The notes beneath the pieces are model-generated. The model did not search any database and had not been told where the DNA came from. It was given only the letters and a program-made list of their open reading frames with translations. DNA of 64,000 nt from Helicostylum pulchrum. Taxonomy: Eukaryota; Mucoromycota; Mucoromycetes; Mucorales; Mucoraceae. The stretch lies in the NCBI GenBank assembly GCA_025677825.1, contig JAIXMO010000012.1, forward strand, positions 1 through 64,000, written 5' to 3'. Shown piece by piece: positions 46,388-56,300 of this stretch. Position 1 is the first letter of the stretch. Each line of letters starts with the position of its first letter. The position numbers were made by a program, and so were the translations under genes.

Positions 46388-48466
46388 ATGGGAATCCATG
46401 GACTTTCGTTTTTTATAAAGTCGCATCCCAGCCTTGTAGATAAAGTAGAATGGAATTTAAATTGGACAGGTGACAGCGACACAGACCATTTTATATTTGA
46501 TGGTAATGCATTTGTATATCATATTGCTTATGAAAACAGAACGGATTGGACGCATGGAGGACAATATGCCACGGTAGCTAAAGTGGTCGAGGATATGGTT
46601 GAGACATTACGAAAAGCCGGTATTCAAATGACTTTTTTGTTTGATGGATCACTTCCGCAAGACAAGATGGAGACCCGAATCAAGAGACACAAGTCATATA
46701 TCGAAAGGTCGATTTCAACCTATTGGAACTTGAAGCAAATCAACACAAGCAATAAAAACGAAGAGCAACGACAAAACGGTATTCAATACTATGGAGATCT
46801 TTTTCTTATACCCCCTATGACACTTGAAGTAATTATTCAGACACTTCGAGAACTTGATGTTGAGGTAAAGATATGTCAAGGAGAAGCAGATAGCGAAGTA
46901 GTTGAATTGGCAGCCGAAAAGAATGGGTATGTAGTATCTCAAGATTCAGATATGCATGTTTACCCAAATATCGGAAAAGGTTATATTCCGTTTGAGCTTT
47001 TAAATATCCCTACTCAGGGGGAGAATATATCGGCTGGAGTATTTCATCCAGAGAAATTAACTTCTTTGTTAAATTTAAAACCATCCTTATTACCTTTATT
47101 TGGAACACTTCTTGGTAACGATTATCTTGATTCTGATATTGTTAGATATCCTATCGGTCAATGGTGTAGTGACAATGGCATTGCAATGATGAATAAACAA
47201 AATGGATGGCCAAAGGTAGTTGCTGAATTTATCAAAAGAAACTGTTTAAATGAACAAGATGCAATCAAGAATATAGTTGATCAGTTGAAACCAATTATTT
47301 CTAAAAGTAGTATGAAGTCACGAGAGGAAAAAGCATCTGGTTTTGAAGATCGAATTATTGACTCAATTAGTCGGTATGATACTGATAGTCCATTACTTCC
47401 CAAACTCCTCAAAAATCAAATTAAGGAATTAGCTACGCCAAACTTATTAAAAAACTTGAACCATCATAGCTCTGGATTAAGTAGACAAGTAATGGATGTA
47501 ATTGAAAACAAAACATTTTGGACAAGTATATTTATTGAAGATATAGAACGAGAGTTTAGTTGGGATGTAAGTAGATCATTAAGACAAGGAATGTATGGCT
47601 CAGTAATGGAACGTATGCCAAGCGAAGAAAAAAGTGCAATTATTGTACAAGAATATATCAGGGAAAAGCATCATTTAGAAGTATTATCTGTTACGGGAGG
47701 AGTGATAAGCAATGCCGATGATAATAGTGACACAGACAACAAGCATTTGGAAAATTTTTATAGATTCCATATTAGTAACGAGATCAAACATTTATTGTCA
47801 TTTGATCCTAAATTACACCCATTAATTCTTTGTCAAAGATATATGATACACCATTGCTCCAAATCTATTGAAAACGGAAGACTTTATAATCATGAAGTAA
47901 TTGCCATGATTATAGCAACGCTACGATCTTTAGCACCTGTGCTTGGTTACACAGAAGAAGAGGTTCCTATTCCTACAACCGGAACACCCGCCTTAAAGAA
48001 ACGCTCGATTCATTTATCAGCTCAATATCAAAGTATTATTTATTCATCCTTTCTTCTATCGCAAGTTCTTGATATTCCAGGTTATTTACGCTTACCACAT
48101 GTTTTGGCCAGTATGTATAATGGTGTTTACTTTCATTATTATATCGAAACTGCGCGAAGCGGGGCAAGCATCGGAAAGATGCTTTCTGGCGTTTCACCAA
48201 AATTTTCCAGTTTATTTTGTGCCATTTACAAGTCGATTATGTTGGACTTAAATAATGATGTAGAAGATATTTATGATTATGATATTATATCAAATGCATT
48301 AGAAGAATGGACCATATCAGATAGTAAACCAAAAAGATTAAATGCTACAAGTAAAGCATCTTCTAGTAGACCTGAAAAGAAAAAGAAGTCAAGTAATTCT
48401 AATAATAATAGGAGCACAAATGCTTTTAATGTTTTGAGCTTTGGATGCAACTTTGATGATGAATAA
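46388..48466 (+). CDS. Asteroid (ASTE1)-type XPG-domain protein, FEN1-like nuclease relative
   Basis: Intronless, 692 residues from the ATG at 46388 (MGIHGLSFFIKSHPSL), the true start because XPG/FEN proteins begin with MGIxGL. XPG-N acidic positions are visible: IFDGNAFVYH, FLFDGSLPQDK. XPG-I region: CQGEADSEVVELA and VVSQDSDMHVY. Asteroid-type spacing continues with LLPLFGTLLGNDYL, where FEN1 would have its helix-hairpin-helix. The C-terminus is basic and Ser/Asn-rich (SRPEKKKKSSNSNN). Human ASTE1 is a structure-specific nuclease acting with shieldin at DNA ends; fungal relatives are little studied. The acidic residues are mostly present, so nuclease activity is plausible but not proven. 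Lack of introns is unusual for this window. Confidence 0.88.
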   Translation: MGIHGLSFFIKSHPSLVDKVEWNLNWTGDSDTDHFIFDGNAFVYHIAYENRTDWTHGGQYATVAKVVEDMVETLRKAGIQMTFLFDGSLPQDKMETRIKRHKSYIERSISTYWNLKQINTSNKNEEQRQNGIQYYGDLFLIPPMTLEVIIQTLRELDVEVKICQGEADSEVVELAAEKNGYVVSQDSDMHVYPNIGKGYIPFELLNIPTQGENISAGVFHPEKLTSLLNLKPSLLPLFGTLLGNDYLDSDIVRYPIGQWCSDNGIAMMNKQNGWPKVVAEFIKRNCLNEQDAIKNIVDQLKPIISKSSMKSREEKASGFEDRIIDSISRYDTDSPLLPKLLKNQIKELATPNLLKNLNHHSSGLSRQVMDVIENKTFWTSIFIEDIEREFSWDVSRSLRQGMYGSVMERMPSEEKSAIIVQEYIREKHHLEVLSVTGGVISNADDNSDTDNKHLENFYRFHISNEIKHLLSFDPKLHPLILCQRYMIHHCSKSIENGRLYNHEVIAMIIATLRSLAPVLGYTEEEVPIPTTGTPALKKRSIHLSAQYQSIIYSSFLLSQVLDIPGYLRLPHVLASMYNGVYFHYYIETARSGASIGKMLSGVSPKFSSLFCAIYKSIMLDLNNDVEDIYDYDIISNALEEWTISDSKPKRLNATSKASSSRPEKKKKSSNSNNNRSTNAFNVLSFGCNFDDE

Positions 48467-48570
48467 AATAACTCCTTGTTATACTTAAAAACATAATCCC
48501 CCCATATTTGAAATCTTAAATTTACATGGAATAAATTAGATGTTTATCTGACAATAGCCTATTTTTTTTA

Positions 48571-48663
48571 GGGGAATGTGTGTGTGTGTGGGGGGGGGGG
48601 AGGCGGAGAAACAAACACATTGGGGGGGAGGAGAGACCGTGGGGGGAGGACTATTTGGGGGAG
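48571..48663 (+). repeat. G-run tract with (GT)n, possible G-quadruplex former
   Basis: Contains GGGG, then (TG)n, an 11-base G run (48590-48600), then G7, G6 and G5 runs within about 90 bases. At least four runs of three or more G lie close together, satisfying the usual G-quadruplex pattern. This is exceptional in so AT-rich a window. Confidence 0.85.
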
Positions 48664-48911
48664 CAAAAAAAAGGTGATTTGGTTTTAGCGCTAAAATATA
48701 GAATATGAGAAATAGGATCAGATATCAGAACAAAAATCTTATTTTTTCTAAGCTAAGGCTACGACTTTAATTCCCGATAAACAAGACATAAAAGCATTGC
48801 ATCAAAGTGTTTAATTTTTAAGATGTATGTCATAACCTCTAAATGTTTTCATAGTAAGGTCTGTAAAAGAAATAGTTACAAGATATGTAAAAAAAAAGAA
48901 AAGCAATCGGT

Positions 48912-48931
48912 CCCCCAACCCCCTTCCCCCC
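48912..48931 (+). repeat. C-run tract
   Basis: C5-AA-C5-TT-C6. It lies about 250 bp downstream of the G-run tract on the same strand, so the two could pair with each other; alone it could form an i-motif or, on the other strand, a G-rich patch. Confidence 0.8.
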
Positions 48932-49157
48932 AATTAGGTTTTTGTAAAAGAAACATTTTTTCTAAATCAGGAACTTACAGATTTGGGAAACCAAAAATCG
49001 AGCGTTTGTTCAAGATCGAATTTTAGCTGGTGAGTTATTGATCATAAGTGCAGTTAATAAACTGACCCTTTGTTTTTATATAAAAGCAAGTACTTTTTTT
49101 ACAAACTTTTTTTTTCTTCTTTATTCATTCACTTTCACTTTATTTTTTTTTCCTTAT

Positions 49158-50546
49158 ATGACCGATAGATTCAATTTCACACAATCACTTACTTGTGTCG
49201 CTTGTGGCGATATTTTAGTCGACCCTATTACACTTTCATGTGGATACACTGTTTGCTCTCACTGCTTTCCAGTTTCTAGCCCTACTTCTGTAAAAAAATC
49301 CGTATTCCGTTGCCCAGTACCTCACTGTGATTCACCAAAGCATCTTTTTGGACCCGAATTATTAGCAGATACAACAGTTTTAGAGTTCACCAATATACTT
49401 CGCAATTATTTACCAAACTGTTTTTTACCACCATCACCTTGCGAAGAAATGGATACCGATACAAACTCTATCAATTTAGTTGCCAACGCAGTTATCCCAC
49501 TTTTAACGTGTCAGTCTTGTTCTTCTCCAGTAGTTGAACCCACTACAACTCCTTGTGGCCACACTTTCTGTAGACTTTGCGTTTTACAATCCAAAATAGA
49601 TACTGATCAATGTATTACTTGTTATCGTCCTCTTCCTAAATTCAGCAATTTATTAGCACAAGCACCAAACCATTTAATAGCTAGAGTTGTTAAAGATTTT
49701 CAATTATCCGGATTTTTACCTTGCAACACTCGCCAAACATCTTTATTAGACTCTATCAACCTTCAACAATACAATGTTCCTCTATTTATTTCCGGTACAG
49801 TTATCTTACCAGGACAAAGCTTTAGATTACCTATTTATGCACCGAACCATTTACGTATGTTCCGTAATTCACTTATTCCTTCTAGTCGATACAACGGACT
49901 TTGTTTAGCTTCAGTTCATCGTAGTCGTCCTCAAGTAGCACAATTTGGTACTATTCTTCAAATTATTGGTGTTGAACACCGTAACGATGCACTTATTATT
50001 GATGTTGTTGGTGTTGATCGTTTTAAACTCGAAAACCACGAAGAACAAGATGAAACTACACTTGCAGCCAACTTTGAGATTTTACACGAAGCATCCATTC
50101 GTCAACTCAGTATCGAAATTCCCAACTCTCCACCCGCTGATGATCACTTGGGTCTTCAAAAGCAACAAGAGCAAGTCTCTCAATATACAGTAGATTTAGC
50201 TGAATCTATTTTACAATTTATTCATCATTTAAGCGAACAATCAAATATGCCTACTGGATCTCTTCACACACAAACTGCTGGACTTTTAGGTCCTCTTTGG
50301 CTTGAAAGTATGAAGTCTCTTCACGGTCCCATGCCTTCTAAGCTTAATCCTACTGCTGTCTGCTGGTGGGCAGCTGTTGTATTACCAGTTTCTCATACTG
50401 ACTTATACCTTCTCTTGCGTACAATTCCTATTATTGATCGTCTTGAACTTGTTATCTCTTGGATGCAAAACCTTCAATCTCAATGGGAAAGATGCCGTAG
50501 CACTGCTATTCATGCTTTCTCCCAAGTTGCTCAACAACAACAATAA
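49158..50546 (+). CDS. two-RING plus LON-domain protein (LONRF-like)
   Basis: Intronless, 462 residues, from ATG 49158 (MTDRFNFTQSLTCVACGDIL). First RING-like finger: LTCVACGDILVDPITLSCGY, TVCSHC, RCPVPHC; the usual His ligand after C-G is Tyr. The second RING is canonical: LTCQSCSSPVVEPTTTPCGH, TFCRLC, CITC. A LON substrate-binding domain follows (VPLFISGTVILPGQSFRLPI; YNGLCLASVHRSRPQVAQFG; VVGVDRFKL), then a helical C-terminus (SHTDLYLLLRTIPIIDRLEL). Related animal LONRF proteins are RING E3 ligases; fungal LON-domain RING proteins are uncharacterised. The LON domain here has no ATPase or protease part, so it is not a protease. An earlier in-frame extension lacks an ATG and is T-rich leader sequence. 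Confidence 0.9.
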   Translation: MTDRFNFTQSLTCVACGDILVDPITLSCGYTVCSHCFPVSSPTSVKKSVFRCPVPHCDSPKHLFGPELLADTTVLEFTNILRNYLPNCFLPPSPCEEMDTDTNSINLVANAVIPLLTCQSCSSPVVEPTTTPCGHTFCRLCVLQSKIDTDQCITCYRPLPKFSNLLAQAPNHLIARVVKDFQLSGFLPCNTRQTSLLDSINLQQYNVPLFISGTVILPGQSFRLPIYAPNHLRMFRNSLIPSSRYNGLCLASVHRSRPQVAQFGTILQIIGVEHRNDALIIDVVGVDRFKLENHEEQDETTLAANFEILHEASIRQLSIEIPNSPPADDHLGLQKQQEQVSQYTVDLAESILQFIHHLSEQSNMPTGSLHTQTAGLLGPLWLESMKSLHGPMPSKLNPTAVCWWAAVVLPVSHTDLYLLLRTIPIIDRLELVISWMQNLQSQWERCRSTAIHAFSQVAQQQQ

Positions 50547-50878
50547 TTATCTATCTTACTTTTGTATACCCTCATTTGTACCATCACCTCTCTTCTTTTT
50601 TAAACCACCATACCTAGATCACATATATATGTATATTTATATCAAAATACCCTATTGAACATATTTCTCCCTTCCTTAATAATATTGCACTTTAAAATAA
50701 AATTTATGCATCATGTACCATATGACAACTAATTATCTATTTTTATTTTTCATTTTATTATCATCGATAAAATATACATATCATATTCGATCTTGAGAAA
50801 CAACGAGCAACAAATATCTTGAAATCAATCACAATTATACGATTCTCACAGCCAGCAAAAAAAAGAAGGTCTCCTTAT
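50547..50878. other. convergent 3' flanks of the LON-RING and RRN7 genes
   Basis: 332 bp between two converging stop codons. AT-rich, with AATAAAATTT-like polyadenylation-type sequence; no gene. Confidence 0.5.
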
Positions 50879-52597
50879 TTAAGGAATTGTTGGTTTGAAT
50901 GCCTTATTGAATACACTTACATCAGCGGGCGAAGAACCGCATCTATAAGCTATAGTTTTCTCTACTTTTTGTAATGTAATTTCTAAAGTCGAATTAGATA
51001 ATTCTCCAGTGACATGTGTAGCTAGTTCAAGTATATCCAAATAATCCTTTGGTGACATTGCACTTCTTCTAACGAAATAGTGAGACCCTAACTCGATTAC
51101 AGTTGCTTCTGTTTGTGCTACATTATAATCAGTTTTATCCCATACAGTTGTATCCATAAACAAATTTGAAGATCTTGATTGTCTCAAATCATTTCCATTT
51201 CTTTGATGAATAGACTCCAAAGCGTGAAGCATAACAACTACACAATAAAATAATAATTTAATTTTCACTCTTACACGCTTAAAAAAAACCTTTATATCTT
51301 ACGATTTTTTTGACGAAGAAGAAGTGTCAATTTAGATGCAACTGATGTATCTTTCAAATTTTGAATAATGTTTCCTAAATCTTCTTGTTGTTGATAAATC
51401 TTTTTCCATTCTTCTATATTTTGTTTGATTTTTTTCATATAATTTTCTTTTGTAATAGTCTTATCAAATTCGCTTACGCTTGATAATGTCTCACTAAGTA
51501 AAAGTTAATATATATATACATATGCATATACATTTAAAAGGGCTTATTTACCAAGAAGTATCACCAATAGCATATATAAACTTAACTGCTATAAGCACAC
51601 AAGCCATTAAAACTACAGTTGTTGGTATCTTGTGTGCCATCCTTGTATCTTTTAAGCTAATTACATGGACATTTCTATACATATTCCAAATACATTGAGC
51701 GTAATAATAACCTTCGACAGGAAGAAAGAATTGAGCACAGAAACGATCCATATATAAAGATACATTTATATCTGGTAATTCCAATTTACAGTTGATTAAA
51801 AAGCATCTGGTCATACTATATTCAGCCTTTCTAATCTCTCCTGACGATGGTATGTTGTTCATAGAATGTGAAAGTACTAATGAAAGAGAGGATAATAGTT
51901 GAGGTGGGATACGTTCTTGTATTTTAAGGTAAGGAATATCGCCTGATCGACACCATCGAACTAAATCATTAGGCAGGATGGGATACCTTAGATACATACA
52001 AGCGTAATAAATGAATACTAGGACATGATAAAATTTAAGGGGTTGCCATTTAAGTCTTATTGGGCGTCCTCTTGGTACAGATCCTTCATTTTCTGATTCA
52101 CTATCGTAATCCTCATTATCATCATCACGGATACTTTCAAGTAACTTTTCCTCTTCTTCAAATGTACCAATATCATTTCTAGTATTTGATCCTCTCGTTT
52201 TATCACCGGCTTCTTTTTCAAACGCTTCAAACATATAAGCATCAATTACTTCCTTCTTTGAATCAGCTACATACAACAGCCATAATTCTCGAACAGTTGG
52301 TTCTAACTCTGGAGGGAAATTTAAATCTTGTACCATACTTCTGGATATAACTTGTAATCCAAATTGAATTACAAGTAAAAAATCACTTCGTTGTTGCGCA
52401 GGGTTCGATTCGAAGTTATCGTCACGAGCTTCTTTGACTATCTTTCTTCTTGAACCTTTACCTACAGCAAATGCTTCTTCTGCTTCCTCTTGTTGAACAC
52501 CTAGAAACTTGTGACCATATTTACAAACGAGACCTGCGTCCTCTGATTTTCTAAACTTTTTTGTATGACAAGTAGGGCACACACGCTGTGATTTCAT
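50879..52597 (-). CDS. RRN7: RNA polymerase I core-factor subunit Rrn7 (TAF1B-like, TFIIB-related)
   Basis: Start ATG 52595-52597 (MKSQRVCPTCHTKKFRKSED). The N-terminal zinc ribbon is CPTC...CKYGHKF, the Rrn7/TAF1B type with a Cys2-Cys-His pattern. A long helical cyclin-like region follows (QFGLQVISRSMVQDLNFPPE; PTVRELWLLYVADS; FYHVLVFIYYACMYLRYPIL; WCRSGDIPYL) and an acidic insert (DDDNEDYDSESENEG). Family role: part of the core factor that recruits Pol I to rDNA promoters. Introns occur near 51489-51555 and 51240-51302, and a C-terminal exon closes the gene (SVFNKAFKPTIP). The Zn ribbon together with the cyclin-like fold makes the call fairly strong. It lies 90 bp downstream of TFB5 on the same strand. 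Confidence 0.85.
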
Positions 52598-52687
52598 TGA
52601 ATTGGGGTTGGGGGTTTGTTTTTGCGTTGTTGTTTTTTTGTTTTTTTGTTTTGTTTTTTTTTTTTTGGTATGATAGAATTCGCTGCT

Positions 52688-52915
52688 TTACTTTTTTCCG
52701 TCTTTATCGTCACTATTAGTAACAACCGTATAAGAGTTCTCGTCCAAGATTTTATCTAATTCGTATTTAAGTTGTTCAACCCAAGAAGATTCAATAAATA
52801 AATGAGTTTCGTCCAAGTCTTCAATTACAAAGTTTCCTCTTTTGTTAAGATTAAGTACGATTTGTTTTACGGTGCTATCACACTCTAATAACACACCTTT
52901 AACTGCTTTTACCAT
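52688..52915 (-). CDS. TFB5: TFIIH subunit Tfb5 (TTDA/GTF2H5)
   Basis: A single-exon 75-residue protein from ATG 52913-52915. The sequence MVKAVKGVLLECDSTVKQIV followed by FVIEDLDETHLFIESSWVEQ matches the short TTDA family almost end to end. It stabilises TFIIH and promotes XPB/Ssl2 activity in nucleotide-excision repair and transcription. The C-terminus is extended by a few charged residues (NSDDKDGKK). Upstream is a 460-bp divergent promoter shared with the paladin-like gene. Although small, the match over the whole length and the expected size make this secure. Confidence 0.95.
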   Translation of the reverse strand: MVKAVKGVLLECDSTVKQIVLNLNKRGNFVIEDLDETHLFIESSWVEQLKYELDKILDENSYTVVTNSDDKDGKK

Positions 52916-53375
52916 ATATAAAAAAGAAAGAGTTTTTTATTTTCAAAAAAAATATTTCTATTTTCTTTTTTTGTTTCTTTGTTTTTAAGAGAGAAGTGTG
53001 ACTTTTTTCGCGACGCTTTTGAATGGCCGAGTCAACCAAATTGGTCAAAATTTTATTTAGGTCTTTTCCCACCAAAGGTTAAGAAAAAAGAGATACACAG
53101 TATAAATGACTACAGCTTCAATTAACTACTTACTATGTTGCTACTTGGGAATAGGCCCCCAAAAAAAAAAAAAAATCTGTTACAGGATATATAATTATCC
53201 CAAATACACTTGGCCGACCAACAGAATATTCAGACGGAGACATGCTGTGCTCATGACGTAGAAAGCGACTGAAAAGTATAAATGCAACACTTTTTTTCCG
53301 ATACATTACTTTGTTCTTCTTTACCTTTTAGGAACAATATTTTCAAACAGAAAAAAAAATATACTAGTGATCAAT
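52916..53375. promoter_or_regulatory. shared divergent promoter TFB5 / paladin-like gene
   Basis: 460 bp between divergent start codons. It contains ATGACGTA at 53253-53260 within TCATGACGTAG, the same 11-mer found in the GID2/TOM1 promoter, and a TATA-like GTATAAAT at about 53277-53284, upstream of the plus-strand start. Confidence 0.55.
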
Positions 53376-56300
53376 ATGAGCAGGTTTATTCCACCTAGAA
53401 TGTAAAGTACTATATACTGTGAACACGCACACACAAAAACTAAATTTAATGTACATGTTACCTTTTTAGAGAAGATATTAAGGTAACCAACTCTGGTTCT
53501 GGTTCACCGACCAAGAACATAAATGATAAGCCTGCACCCGACTTACAAAAAAAGACACAAGATCCTCGTCGCTTACTCGACGCCGTCAAGAATTTAATGC
53601 GTACGCGTCATGGTAGTGTACTTTCGAGAAACACGATTTTAAAAATGGATCATTTTGAAAAAGGTATGCACACACAAATAATTAAAAAAAAAATATCTAA
53701 TATATTTGTAGGTACAAATTCAAAATTGGATTTCCATTTACAGGGTGCACCAAATTTTCGTGTAGCCGAATTAAACGTATATGGTGTTGCACAACCTACT
53801 GTAAGGGGGTTTATATAAGCAAAAAACAAAACAAAACAAAAAAACTAATGTTTATATAATTATAGGCAATTGGATTATCGACAGTTTTAGCATTATTAAA
53901 TTGTCATCCCAACAGTAGCACAGATACTTCTTGTACTTGGTAACTAAAAAAAAAAAAAAAAAAACTATGTATTAATTGCATTTTTTTTTTAGGTTTTTAA
54001 CGCGAGAAGAGCCTTTACTTTATTTAAACGGTCATCCGTACGCGCTTCGAGATTATGCCGACCCGTTACAAAACATGGCTTCTTTCTTAGGAATTAATGC
54101 AAACCGGTTAGAAAAACTAGAAGAGAGATTAAAAGACGATGTAGTAAAAGAAGCAAAATCTTTAGGTGGGCTTTTACTCGTGCATCAAGAACTTTGTAAG
54201 TAACTTAATTAAAATATAAAACAAAATATACTTTTTTCTAAAACTTTCTTTTTTTTTTTAAAAAAAAAAAAGCGGATGGTACGGTTGTACCTTGTTTTAT
54301 TGCAGCAGATCAAGTTCAAACACCTAGAGAATGTAAGTTAATTAAATAACAACAAAAAGCAAGACGATTTTAATGAGTTATATAATAGTATTTGAAGGTT
54401 TTAAACAAATGAACTATCGATTAAATTACTTTCGTATTCCTATTTCTCCTGATCAAGCGCCCGAAGATAGTTACTTTGATGAATACGTTCGAGTAATTAA
54501 ATCATTAGATCCTACTGATCCTTTAGTATTTAATTGTGGTATGGGTGCAGTTCGAAGTAAGTAACATACACACATGTATAAACTTTGTATATTAAATTTA
54601 ATTTCACGTTTCAAATAGCTACTGTCGGTATTGTTATCGCTCAAATCATCAGACGTGCACAGCTACTAGAACTAAATGCTCCAGATCCATTTCCCATAGC
54701 CGGATTCAACTACCAATCTACCGAAATCAGTTTACCTCATGAACTCTTCCGAGGATGGGAAGAAGTAGATACATTAGCTAGCGCCAACCATGCTTTATTA
54801 CGACTGGTATACATTTTAGAATCAAGTCTCGATACCAAACTCTCACCACGATCCGCCATTGAATGGGCCTTAGCACGCGGCGACATGATTGAAAATCTCA
54901 AGGAAGCCGTGATGGGTAACTACCAATCTATTACCGCACTGGCAGCTGTTTTGGATAGCGGATACTTTAGCAAAAAAGTGTTGGATCAAGTGATCGATCA
55001 ATCTGACGAAGTGGTTAATCTACGAGAAGATATATTGATGAACCGTATCAAGCAAACAACGGTATCTGGCTACGAGTCCAAGAACAGCCCTATTGCACGC
55101 GCCGCGGTCGGCTTACAACGTTACTTTTCTTTACTTTGTTTTACATGTTATATTAACGAATCACCAGACACGAAATTTGAAGTGACGTTTTCTTCTTGGT
55201 TAAAGAACCGAAACGTTATCTGGACCATGTTGACCAGTTTACGAAAGAAATCGCCTAAACTTTACCTTTTCCGACCTGTTGAGGATTTACACGTGTCTGT
55301 TACCAATAGTAGTTACTACAGTGCGTCGCATCGTAAGACGTACGGACCTGGTATGTTTAATATGGTCGGTGCAGTTGGTTCAGTTGCATCCGAACTGGAA
55401 GAAATTATTCTTAAATCACGTACTGGCGTAGTACTTACGTCACAAACCATTTTAAAAATCGATTTCTGGAGCTCACGTAACCAACAATTAGATGACGAAG
55501 AGAGTAACCAGTTACAAAAGCTGCCTACGCCCGGAGACATTGATATGGTTGATGAAACCATGAGTCAGCGCATTCAACCGCATCACGTGTTTTTAGTGCA
55601 AGGTGGATCTAATTTTAGACGAATTAAACATACGCATGTCTACGGTATCTCGCAACCTACTGTAGACGGACTACGTACTGTGATTAGAAAGCTTTTGGCA
55701 GATAAGAACGAGCGTATTCAATGGATCAATTTACGTGAAGAGCCCATTATTTATATCAACGGTATTCCATACGTACTTCGTGATAAATACTTTACACTAC
55801 GTAATATGAAGGTCTATAAAGGAATTACAGGTGCTCGTTTAGAGCACTTGGAAGAAAGATTGAAGCAAGATATTATACGCGAGATATCTAATTATGACGG
55901 CCGTATCCTTTTAAACGGCGAAGATAAAGATGGTAACGTTTTAGCTGCTTGGGAAGAGGTGGATGTAAACGATGTCATGACTGTACGTGAAGTCATGTAT
56001 TCCGTAGCTGAGGAAATCGCTGATGAAATCGAAAGCCCTGTATCTCACGTGTTGGATTATCATCGTGTACCTATTACTGCTGAAAAGTCTCCAGAGTGGT
56101 GTGATTTTGATGAGCTTCGTCATTTAATTTCTAGCACTGATTTATCAAAGACGGCTCTTATCATGTAAAGTTTATATATATTATTTGATATCAAATATGT
56201 CTCTTATTTTTTTTTTTAAAAAAAGGAATTGTCAAATCGGACTTGGTCGTTCTACATTAGGTACAGTGATTGCAACACTGATTACTTGTTGGATAAAACA

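Larger units (their letters stand above)
48467..49157. other. intergenic region with G-run and C-run blocks
   Basis: 691 bp without a credible gene. A GT repeat and runs of 4 to 11 G occur at 48571-48663, and three C-runs at 48912-48931. The remaining sequence is AT-rich. The last 100 bp are T-rich leader or promoter of the next gene. Confidence 0.6.

Noticed and set aside
48823..49026. 67-codon ORF crossing the C-run block
   Set aside because: Basic low-complexity product in a promoter region; no domain.
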